Below are positions 38,601 to 44,422 of a DNA stretch of 64,000 bases, in pieces. The translations under genes were made by a program, and so were the position numbers. Position 1 is the first letter of the stretch. Each line of letters starts with the position of its first letter. The notes beneath the pieces are model-generated. The model worked only from the letters and a program-made list of their open reading frames with translations, was not told the DNA's origin and made no database searches. Origin of the DNA: Mycobacterium sp. 1274761.0 (GTDB taxonomy: Bacteria > Actinomycetota > Actinomycetes > Mycobacteriales > Mycobacteriaceae); assembly GCF_001668615.1 (NCBI RefSeq), contig NZ_LZMC01000076.1, positions 23,657 to 87,656 of the forward strand, read 5' to 3'.

Positions 38601-38844
38601 ATTGCTGGGCCGCGGGTCGGACGAAGATGTGTGCGAGGCGTCGACTGTGGTCGACCGCTTGGCCGCCACGCCAGTCGAGCCCGGCTTTGTTCTTTACGAA
38701 GTACACCTTTTGCGCTTGCACGCGCTGCTCGCCCATGCGCGACACGAAGAGGAGATGTACTGCCATTTCAGGGACCGTTATCGATCGCTGGCGACATCCC
38801 TTGGCTTCGATGGACATATGAAGCGGGCCGCGGAGATGGGATGA
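35647..38844 (+). CDS. Zinc-ribbon / class III cyclase / AAA-ATPase / TPR signalling protein, 1065 aa
   Basis: Domains in order: a zinc ribbon (CGTCGAQSGPTANFCAQCG, about 19-37); a class III cyclase domain (about 50-220); a STAND-type ATPase with P-loop GTPGIGKTR near residue 277 and VYVLEDAHWIDEA as Walker B; and a long TPR-like helical region. The cyclase keeps the metal aspartates (FADVVHS and TGDGIMAVFG). The purine-binding Lys is replaced (GSFTGDG) and the Asn of the Asn-Arg pair is lost (QVGMAQRME). Nucleotide specificity or activity is therefore doubtful. GTG 35647 was taken; GTG 35671 is an alternative because GATACT ends at 35643. Related proteins in mycobacteria often carry a C-terminal LuxR domain, which is absent here. 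Confidence 0.87.
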   Translation: MDPDGDGQVSATELLCGTCGAQSGPTANFCAQCGARLTGAAQAAEYKQVTVLFADVVHSMDIAASVGAERLREIMADVAGECASVVQRFGGTVGSFTGDGIMAVFGAPAALEDHAVRACLAGLAIQSAVEALAEDVRKRDGAELRLRVGLNSGQVITGEIGTGRFGYTAVGEQVGMAQRMESVAPPGGVMLSVSTAKLVEGVAHLGEPELVQLKGADAPVPALRLLGMGDRQRAVRKQPNLVGRRLELSAIETLLQRAIEGHGAVVGLVGTPGIGKTRLVREIAAIAESSGVEVFTSFCQSHTRGVPFHAVARLLRAVYDVEGVDRQCARDRVRIQITGADPEDLLLLDELLGIADPDAPPPAIDPDARRRRLTALLNTVSLTRDTPAVYVLEDAHWIDEASESLLSEFLDVIPKTPSLVLTTYRPEYEGPLARIPGARTIALEPLDDSAVGALISELLGASPSLGDLGRTIARRAAGNPFFAEEIVRDLAERGVLRGQRGAYELMTVDAAVSVPPTLQAAIAARIDRLGPTAKRTLNLAAVIGSHFTAELLEAAGIKPVTDELLRAELIDSTGPMSRPDYVFHHPLIPVVAYESLLKSARAELHRRVAAALQACGRSSLDESAAVIAEHLERGGDLPAAYAWHMRAGAWLTKRDFAAAHLSWRRAARVADHLPADAPQSTGLRIAAKTMVCITTWLVGGGVDDAGFDALRELCTGVGDQLSMAVGMYGVLVPMTVQLRLDEACTLAAEQAELFAAAADPVSMTGVLSAAMFAKMHCGRCGEAERLAQRVIDLLDGDPVKGTLRGLGSPLAMAHLHRGLAGSCFGRPLSRNDFERAIAMQRQVDPNPAALVVPISHAYAFRILNGNVACDETTLRDTAEALRLAEHCGNDVGLALARVTRGLALIGSTDTDRGESLELIRQGRDAHHRQHNALGAAVADIGFAHLHIAAGNFDTAVDTARQTVARLFDCGESLAVGPAVATLVEALLGRGSDEDVCEASTVVDRLAATPVEPGFVLYEVHLLRLHALLAHARHEEEMYCHFRDRYRSLATSLGFDGHMKRAAEMG

Positions 38845-38856
38845 CGACAGCCGTCG

Positions 38857-39465
38857 TCAGCCCTTGATCCATCGCCACTGCGTGGACCACCAGACACCAG
38901 CATCGGGCAGGGAATCGCGCACGGCGGCGACAACGCCCGGCCACTGTTGGGCATGGAAATCGTCTCCCGACAGCCAACCGCCCACACGTACTTTCGGAGC
39001 CCAAGCCGCGATGTCGGCGGACACGCTGGCGTAGTCGTGCCGCGCGTCGATGTGCACCCAGTCCAGCGATCCATCGGGGAACAACCGCGCCGCCGCCACC
39101 GAATCGCTGATCAGCAGCTGCACCAGATCGGCTGCACCGCAAGCAATCACGTTGCGGTGCAAGAGTCCGGCGAAGGATCCGCCACCGAATTCGACAGCTG
39201 GGCCGTGCGCATTGGTGTCACGCCGGCCTTCCGGTCCGCTGCCGCGCGCAGTGTCGACCCCGATGAGCGCAATGTCGCAGCCACTGTCACGGACGACTTC
39301 GGCCAGTGAGCACAGGCTCTTCCCCAGATAGCACCCCACTTCGACGAACCGGCTCCCGTCGCCGAAATGGGCGACCGCTTCCTCCTGGGCGCTGCGCCAC
39401 TGGAACCAGCCCGGAATGTCCTGCCACCGCCGCACCGGGCGCTCGAAGTCAGAGCTGGTGTGCAC
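38857..39465 (-). CDS. Class I SAM-dependent methyltransferase (Methyltransf_24 type), 202 aa
   Basis: The SAM-binding strand FVEVGCYLGKSLCSLAEVV is at about residue 40. The second acidic loop is LIGVDTARG, and LDWVHIDARHDY with VRVGGWLSGDDFHAQQWPG is typical of the Methyltransf_24 family, which often acts on sugars or cell-envelope molecules. GTG 39465 starts one base after the stop of the Rv3369 homologue, so the two are co-transcribed. The substrate is unknown. The cyclase-ATPase gene converges on it with 12 bases between. Confidence 0.78.
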   Translation of the reverse strand: MHTSSDFERPVRRWQDIPGWFQWRSAQEEAVAHFGDGSRFVEVGCYLGKSLCSLAEVVRDSGCDIALIGVDTARGSGPEGRRDTNAHGPAVEFGGGSFAGLLHRNVIACGAADLVQLLISDSVAAARLFPDGSLDWVHIDARHDYASVSADIAAWAPKVRVGGWLSGDDFHAQQWPGVVAAVRDSLPDAGVWWSTQWRWIKG

Positions 39466-39466
39466 T

Positions 39467-39880
39467 TCAGCTGCCCGGGGTGGTCCACACCTTGTCGATG
39501 CTGATCTTCAGTCGCGTGTTGTATGCAGCGAGGAACTCCGCAGTGAAACCCAAGTTGGCGGCCAGCTCACGGTACTTCGCCTGGTACCGCTCGTCGGCCA
39601 ACGGGTCGATGCCCTCGGCGTCGACCGTCGCATCGCCGCCGACGAAGATGATGCCGCCCCCGTTGCCGTCGGAGTCCAGATTGAGGCTGACCCGTGAGTG
39701 GTTCCTGATGTGCCGGACCTTGGCGGCGTTCGGCTCCGAGTAGACGATCACGTCTGCACCGTCGAAGTAGAACCACACCAGCCGCGGTACGGGCTGTCCG
39801 GACTTGGCCACCGTGGTCAGCCAGCCGTGATGGTCGCGTTCGAGCCTGCTTGTCACCTCATGCGTCAATTCGATTGTCAT
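39467..39880 (-). CDS. PPOX-type F420/FMN-dependent oxidoreductase (Rv3369 homologue), 137 aa
   Basis: This small split-barrel flavin or deazaflavin protein is of the pyridoxamine-phosphate-oxidase fold. Visible features are LTTVAKSGQPVPRLVWFYFDG, VYSEPNAAKVRHIRNHSRVSL and GIIFVGGDATVD, typical of the TIGR03667 (Rv3369) group. ATG 39880 was chosen over longer frames because TACATT (reverse strand 39888-39893) lies seven bases upstream, so the mRNA is leaderless. It is divergent from the nitroreductase homologue of Rv3368c with only 24 bases between, as in M. tuberculosis. Confidence 0.88.
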   Translation of the reverse strand: MTIELTHEVTSRLERDHHGWLTTVAKSGQPVPRLVWFYFDGADVIVYSEPNAAKVRHIRNHSRVSLNLDSDGNGGGIIFVGGDATVDAEGIDPLADERYQAKYRELAANLGFTAEFLAAYNTRLKISIDKVWTTPGS

Positions 39881-39887
39881 GAAAGCG

Positions 39888-39897
39888 AATGTAGTCT
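39888..39897. promoter_or_regulatory. Overlapping divergent -10 elements in a 24-bp intergenic region
   Basis: On the forward strand TAGTCT (39892-39897) lies seven bases before ATG 39905. On the reverse strand TACATT (39893 back to 39888) lies seven bases before ATG 39880. The two share the TA at 39892-39893. RNA polymerase could occupy only one direction at a time. Confidence 0.65.
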
Positions 39898-39904
39898 CGC
39901 GAGC

Positions 39905-40543
39905 ATGACCCTCAACCTGTCCGTCGATGACGTACTGACGACCACCCGTTCGGTGCGCAAACGGCTCGATCTCGAAAAGCCGGTGCCCCGCGAGGTGCTG
40001 ATGGAATGTCTCGATCTGGCGCTGCAGGCCCCGACGGGCAGCAACGCCCAGGGCTGGCGGTGGGTGTTTGTCGACGACCCGGAGAAGAAGAAGGCGCTGG
40101 CCGACATCTACCGCCACAACGCGGCGCCCTACCTCGATGCGCCCAAACCCACCTACGGCGACGTGCGCGACGAGCAGCGGCCGCGCGTCGGCGATTCCGC
40201 CAAGTACCTCAACGATCACTTCCACGAGGTTCCGGTCATGCTGGTGCCCTGCCTTCAGGGCAGCCCCGAGGCAGCGATAGCCGGCAGTGCAGGGTTCTGG
40301 GGCTCGCTGCTACCGGCGGTGTGGAGCTTCATGCTGGCGCTGCGGTCGCGAGGGCTCGGTTCGGCGTGGACGACGCTGCACCTGGTCGGCAAGGGCGAGA
40401 AGCTGGCCGCCGACGTGCTGGGCATCCCGTTCGACCAATACCGACAAGGCGGGCTGTTCCCGATCGCCTACACCAAGGGGACCGATTTCAAGCGCGCCAA
40501 TCGCCTACCAGCCGAGCAGTTCACGCACTGGAATTCGTGGTGA
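39905..40543 (+). CDS. Nitroreductase-family flavoprotein (Rv3368c homologue), 212 aa
   Basis: This FMN-dependent oxidoreductase has the family start TTRSVRKRLDLEKPVPREVL and the FMN-binding stretches LQAPTGSNAQGWRW and SFMLALRSRGLGSAWTT. It ends LFPIAYTKGTDF...LPAEQFTHWNSW. The length matches Rv3368c. ATG 39905 sits seven bases after a TAGTCT -10 element, which supports leaderless initiation and excludes an upstream extension that crosses the divergent gene. The physiological electron acceptor is unknown. It ends directly against trmL with no gap. Confidence 0.9.
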   Translation: MTLNLSVDDVLTTTRSVRKRLDLEKPVPREVLMECLDLALQAPTGSNAQGWRWVFVDDPEKKKALADIYRHNAAPYLDAPKPTYGDVRDEQRPRVGDSAKYLNDHFHEVPVMLVPCLQGSPEAAIAGSAGFWGSLLPAVWSFMLALRSRGLGSAWTTLHLVGKGEKLAADVLGIPFDQYRQGGLFPIAYTKGTDFKRANRLPAEQFTHWNSW

Positions 40544-41008
40544 TCACACCGCGCCGCTGAAGCCGTGTTGGCGCCACGCCTCATAGACGGCGACGGCCGC
40601 GGCGTTAGAGAGGTTGAGTGAGCGCCTGCCGGCGAGCATCGGGATGCGCACCCGCGACGTGATGTGAGGGTCGGCGATCGTCGCCTCATCGAGGCCCGTC
40701 GGCTCCGGACCGAACATCAACACATCGCCGGGTTGGTAGGCGATGTCGGAGAACGACGCCGTCGCGTGCGCGGTGAACGCGTGCACGCGTGTCGGTCCGA
40801 TCGCCTCCCACGCGGCGGCGAGATCCGGATGCACGGTCACCGACGCGAGATCGTGGTAGTCCAGCCCCGCCCGACGAAGTTTCGGTTCGGAGAGCTCGAA
40901 CCCCAGCGGCTCGACGAGGTGCAGCTCGCACCCCGTCGCGGCGACCATGCGGATCGCGTTACCGGTGTTCGGCGCGATGCGGGGGGAATAGAACATCACT
41001 TTGAACAC
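40544..41008 (-). CDS. trmL: tRNA (cytidine(34)-2'-O)-methyltransferase, SpoU/TrmL type, 154 aa
   Basis: This SPOUT-superfamily methyltransferase is predicted to modify the wobble ribose of tRNA-Leu. The short single-domain form has MFYSPRIAPNTGNAIRMVAA at the N-terminus, LMFGPEPTGLDE (SAM knot) and IPMLAGRRSLNLSNAAAVAV at the end, all TrmL signatures. GTG 41008 gives 154 residues, near the M. tuberculosis Rv3366 size. Its upstream side marks a junction: a serine-recombinase fragment starts divergently only 18 bases away. Confidence 0.92.
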   Translation of the reverse strand: MFKVMFYSPRIAPNTGNAIRMVAATGCELHLVEPLGFELSEPKLRRAGLDYHDLASVTVHPDLAAAWEAIGPTRVHAFTAHATASFSDIAYQPGDVLMFGPEPTGLDEATIADPHITSRVRIPMLAGRRSLNLSNAAAVAVYEAWRQHGFSGAV

Positions 41009-41026
41009 AACAGGCCACCTCTCTAT

Positions 41027-41209
41027 ATGCGCGTGATTGGGCGGCTTCGTCTGTCGAGGTCGACTGAGGATTCGACCTCGATAGAACGTCAGCGAGAGAT
41101 CATCCAGCAGTGGTCCGACGCGAACAATCACACGGTAGTGGGCTGGGCTTGCGACATAGACGTCTCCGGGTCGGTAGACCCGTTTGAGACCCCGGGTTTG
41201 CGGTCGTGA
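41027..41209 (+). pseudogene. Truncated serine recombinase/integrase, N-terminal 60 residues
   Basis: The frame encodes the start of a serine-recombinase catalytic domain. The strand with the nucleophile (RVIGRLRLSRSTEDSTSIER, catalytic Ser in LSRST) is followed by QREIIQQWSDANNHTVVGW and DIDVSGSVDPFETPGL. These match the first 60 residues of large serine integrases of actinophages, then TGA ends the frame at 41209. The remaining 400 or more residues and the DNA-binding domain are missing, so it is a remnant of an integrated element. ATG 41027 is the natural start. Confidence 0.8.
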
Positions 41210-41468
41210 TCGCGACTGTCTGCCGCCTCCGACTCCGTGACCCGGACGAGTGTCTCGTTCTGACGGTCGATCCCTCGTTATCGCTGTCACGCTTCGACGT
41301 CTGACACCGGGCCGGTCGCGCCTTCCCCCGATCGGTGGACAGCCGGTTCATCCTGTCGATGCTCCGATCACCGGACATACACGCCATTGCCCGGGCGGCA
41401 CTGTTGAGGAGTTGCCGGCACACACCGGCGAGACACCGACAGTCAACTGACACAGAAGGATTCATCAA

Positions 41469-41711
41469 ATGAAAACAAGACCGCTCGCCCGCTACAGCGC
41501 GCTGCTTATCGTCGCGGCCGGACTCATCGGGGGCGCCGCCCTCGGCCTGACCGGCGCGGCCAACGCAGCGAACAACACCGATGTGCGTCCGCCAGACGTC
41601 GTCGCGACGCCCGACGTTAAAGCGCACCCGGCGCCCGAAGTGATGCCCGGCTCCCACTGGCACCAAGGGATTCACCAACACGATGTCTCGCGGCCCGGCG
41701 GCATCCGCTGA
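41469..41711 (+). CDS. Small secreted protein, 80 aa
   Basis: A clear signal peptide (KTRPLARYSALLIVAAGLIG, then GAALGLTGAANAA) is followed by a mature part of about 45 residues rich in Pro, Val and His (HWHQGIHQHD). I do not recognise a family. AGAAGGA precedes ATG 41469. It lies 28 bases upstream of a second small secreted protein, and the two are probably co-transcribed. The His-rich C-terminus could bind metal; that is speculation. Confidence 0.65.
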   Translation: MKTRPLARYSALLIVAAGLIGGAALGLTGAANAANNTDVRPPDVVATPDVKAHPAPEVMPGSHWHQGIHQHDVSRPGGIR

Positions 41712-41739
41712 TAACACCCACCGCAAAGGAGGCATCGAA

Positions 41740-42000
41740 ATGAACAAGCTGACACTTGCCACCATCGGTGTCTGCGGATTGGCAACACTCGCCATCGGAC
41801 TGGCCACTCCTGCCCTCGCAGCCGACGACGCATCGTCGATAGCGATCACCGCGCAGTCTTCCGCAGGAACGGGCGCGCCTAGCAGGCAAAGCGGTGGCGG
41901 CGCCGTTGCCCTACCGCCCGGGGGGGCAGGCGGCAGCTACCCGCAGCCGCAGACCACTGGTGGAGCGAATCCCGACACGCCCTTCGGCACCAATCCATAA
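41740..42000 (+). CDS. Small secreted protein, Gly/Pro-rich, 86 aa
   Basis: The signal peptide KLTLATIGVCGLATLAIGLA ends at an AxA-type site (PALAAD). The roughly 60-residue mature part is Gly-, Ser-, Gln- and Pro-rich and ends PQTTGGANPDTPFGTNP. It looks unstructured and has no known family. AAAGGAGG is an almost perfect ribosome site before ATG 41740. It belongs to the island after the integrase remnant. Confidence 0.7.
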   Translation: MNKLTLATIGVCGLATLAIGLATPALAADDASSIAITAQSSAGTGAPSRQSGGGAVALPPGGAGGSYPQPQTTGGANPDTPFGTNP

Positions 42001-42077
42001 GCTTGCCACGGGATAGGGCATCCTGACGACTTTGCGCGTGTACGGGGTAGCTAGCGGACGGTCAAGATCGCTTGATT

Positions 42078-42392
42078 TCACGGTCCCGAGGCAAGTACAG
42101 GTTCGTTGTAGGTTTCGCCTCCCGTATAAATCGTCAATGCGTCAGCGGAGACTTCGTATCGAGTGCCGTCGTTATTGACCGCTCCAAAACCGTGCACGGT
42201 CGCATATGCACCTGGAACGTCAATCCGGGAGTTGTCTCTGAGGCGAAGGCCCTTGTACCCGTACGTTCCGGTGCCGCAGTCGCATACGAGCGCCTTGGAT
42301 TGGGCCGTACGGACCGTTTGATACACGCTGCCGGTTGGGACACCCGTGTCGTGGCTCGCAAGACCAGCCCGTGTCGATGCCTGAAATACCGC
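42078..42392 (-). pseudogene. C-terminal fragment of a secreted mycobacterial protein
   Basis: The open frame is closed upstream by TGA at 42393-42395 and ends at 42078-42080. It reads through TGTYGYKGLRLRDNSRID, then GFGAVNNDGTRYEVSADALT and a GGETYNEPVL ending, which recalls the conserved tail of a family of exported mycobacterial proteins. No signal peptide or N-terminal half is present, and a transcription terminator sits just upstream. I therefore infer a decayed fragment. A short protein starting at GTG 42326 is the alternative. Confidence 0.4.
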
Positions 42393-42394
42393 TC

Positions 42395-42438
42395 AAGAAA
42401 GATGAGAGCACCCCCGACGCCAAGACGTCGGGGGTGCT
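42395..42438 (-). terminator. Strong intrinsic terminator of the CsbD-like gene
   Basis: On the reverse strand AGCACCCCCGACG and its complement (42426-42438 with 42407-42419) form a perfect 13-bp stem around a six-base loop. CTCATCTTTCTT (42406-42395) follows, a T-rich tail. It is 20 bases past the stop at 42459 and is the most classical terminator in the window. Confidence 0.85.
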
Positions 42439-42458
42439 GAATTATCGACCGGGACTAG

Positions 42459-42701
42459 CTAGGACCTGCTAGCACTCTTCTGCCGCTTTTCCTGTGCGTT
42501 GGCCTTGGCCCTCGCCTTCTCGGCTTCCGCCTCTGCGCGGGCTGCATCAAGTTGATTTGAGGCCTTGTCCACCTGGGCGCGACCTTCTTCCTGAAGATCG
42601 TTTCGGCCCAGGATGAGGCCGACCACCTGCTTAGTGAACCCGATCGCGCCCGAAACGATGCCCCTCACGGCTTCGATGGGACCGCTGTTGTTTTCCGGCA
42701 T
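42459..42701 (-). CDS. CsbD/microaggregate-binding-protein-like small protein, 80 aa
   Basis: This small stress-type protein has an N-terminal hydrophobic-amphipathic helix (VRGIVSGAIGFTKQVVGLIL) and then GRNDLQEEGRAQVDKASNQL, which resembles the CsbD-like fold of mycobacterial microaggregate-binding protein. A highly charged Ala/Lys/Glu helix completes it. There is no signal peptide. GGGAGGGA precedes ATG 42701. A strong terminator follows, so it is a monocistronic, independently expressed gene within the island. Confidence 0.7.
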   Translation of the reverse strand: MPENNSGPIEAVRGIVSGAIGFTKQVVGLILGRNDLQEEGRAQVDKASNQLDAARAEAEAEKARAKANAQEKRQKSASRS

Positions 42702-42983
42702 TAGATTCCCTCCCTATCGCAATTGCTTGCCGTTCAACTTCCGATACTTCGACAGGATGCTAGCTATTGCAAGCAGGTGTTAGCACCTTCACAAAAGGCG
42801 GCAACGGGTTTAGGCGAAAAGGTCGATGGGTACCGGCGTCGCACTACAGGCGGGCCGAGACATCATTCAACAGTGGTCCCGCCACCGCGCACCGGAACGG
42901 CGTCAGTTCGGGAGTTGTAACGACCGAGCGTGTCGGGCTTGATGCCTATCCGCTCGGCCAGCAGAAGCGGCACTGCCGACGAC

Positions 42984-43367
42984 TCAAGAGGCTGATTTCG
43001 GCGGCGGTGGTCCCCCCGAAGGGATGCTGGGGACTCCCGGCTTCGTCGGCGGCCCAGTGTCGGGGCTGCGCTCCTCGTCCTGGGCGATGCAGTGGTCATC
43101 AGCTGTGTACTCGCCGCCCGCGTTAAGACAGCACTTCCTGAGTTCCCGATTCCACTGCGCCCAGCTCCAATTGTTTTGGATGGCCCTCGAATCGACGTCG
43201 TTCTCACAGTTAGCGAGTTGGTCGATATTCAACGGCCTGGGTTCGGCGGATGCGATGGCGGCATTTCCCAGTGCGCCGAACATGGTTGTGGCCGCCAACA
43301 CGGCGGCGGCGAGTCCGGCGCGGCGCTTGGTGTCGGAACTCGAATTGTTGGTGTTGTTCATAGTCAT
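42984..43367 (-). CDS. Secreted Cys-containing hypothetical protein, 127 aa
   Basis: A signal peptide (RAGLAAAVLAATTMFGALGN) ends near IASAEP. The mature region has five cysteines, one in ANCEND, a pair in LRKCCLNAGG and one in DDHCIAQ (the rest nearby), and a Trp motif NNWSWAQWNREL. It then ends in a Pro-rich tail. Disulfide bonds are likely. Similar small exported proteins occur in many environmental mycobacteria, but I cannot name the function. ATG 43367 gives a standard signal peptide; the first 15 residues are Asn/Ser-rich. Confidence 0.7.
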   Translation of the reverse strand: MTMNNTNNSSSDTKRRAGLAAAVLAATTMFGALGNAAIASAEPRPLNIDQLANCENDVDSRAIQNNWSWAQWNRELRKCCLNAGGEYTADDHCIAQDEERSPDTGPPTKPGVPSIPSGGPPPPKSAS

Positions 43368-43591
43368 GACGGAATTCTCGTGGCCGGCAAATGATGTCGA
43401 GAATCCCCGGGGAGCCAGACTCCGATGCTCAATGGAGATTATTTCCTATCCGCCAGGTAAGTAGCCGTGGGCGGACCGCAGCCGCAGCAACGCCGAGTAG
43501 CGAAAGGCGCGACCCCCCATCAGTGCCGCCAGGCCGCACCCCGGGGTTAGGCCCGCCCCAAGGCGCGGTGGTCGGTTGCGACAATGTCCGC

Positions 43592-44197
43592 ATGGTTGAG
43601 CCCAGCATCTGGATGCAGAAGGTGGCTGCCGATCCCGGGCACTCTCACTGGTATGTCGAGCGCTTTCGAGCCATGTCCCGCGCTGGTGACGATCTTGCGG
43701 GCGAGGCGCGATTCGTCGACGCGATGGCGCCGCGCCGCGCCCGCATTCTCGACGCAGGCTGTGGTCCTGGCCGGTTGGGCGGGTATTTGGCCGCAGCAGC
43801 CCACGACGTGGTGGGCGTGGACGTCGATCCGGTGCTCATCGAGGCGGCCAACCACGATCATCCTGGTCCGCTCTGGCTGGTCGGTGACCTAGCCGAACTC
43901 GACTTGCCCGCTCGTGGCATCGCCGAGCCCTTCGACGTCGTCGTGTCCGCGGGCAACGTCATGACCTTCCTCGCACCCAGTACCCGAGTACAAGTGCTGC
44001 GCCGGCTGCGTGCCCATCTGCGGGTCGACGGTCGCGCCGCGATCGGGTTCGGCGCCGGTCGCGAGTACGACTTCGACGAGTTCCTCGATGACGCCGTGGC
44101 CGCTGGCTTCGCGCCGGAGCTCCTGCTGTCCACGTGGGACCTTCGGCCGTTCACCGAGGAGAGCGACTTCCTGGTCGCTGTGCTTGCTCCAGCGTAG
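43592..44197 (+). CDS. Class I SAM-dependent methyltransferase, 201 aa
   Basis: The SAM-binding motif ILDAGCGPGRLGGYLAAAA is at about residue 53, followed by VVGVDVDPVLI, DLAELDLP and FDVVVSAGNVMTF, a complete methyltransferase core. The start is supported by GACAAT six bases before ATG 43592. The substrate is unknown. It lies at the right-hand end of the island, before the Rv3365c operon, and has its own promoter-like element. Confidence 0.85.
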   Translation: MVEPSIWMQKVAADPGHSHWYVERFRAMSRAGDDLAGEARFVDAMAPRRARILDAGCGPGRLGGYLAAAAHDVVGVDVDPVLIEAANHDHPGPLWLVGDLAELDLPARGIAEPFDVVVSAGNVMTFLAPSTRVQVLRRLRAHLRVDGRAAIGFGAGREYDFDEFLDDAVAAGFAPELLLSTWDLRPFTEESDFLVAVLAPA

Positions 44198-44422
44198 GCA
44201 CTGGAAGTTTGCTGTGGCGCCGCCTAAGGGCATTCTGGCAGCCCGCGTAGACCTTGGCTGTTCAGTAAGAATTGTGGAGCCGGCCGCGTGCTGCTGGCAT
44301 ACTCGATCAATTGCCAGGCGACGAACGCCGACCTTGTTCGGGGCAAAATCAGCAGGAAGCGTCATGAACTTCGCTCACATTGGAAAAGACCGGCGCACGG
44401 CCGGGCGCGCGATAGGGCCACG

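Noticed and set aside
41210..41468. Possible short forward gene between the integrase stub and the first secreted protein
   Set aside because: A roughly 45-codon frame ends near 41470, but it has no ribosome site, motif or plausible promoter. I see nothing else certain in this stretch.
41100..41849. A 249-codon reverse frame across the secreted-protein genes
   Set aside because: It opposes two signal-peptide genes with good ribosome sites and shows only Arg/Ser-rich low-complexity sequence.
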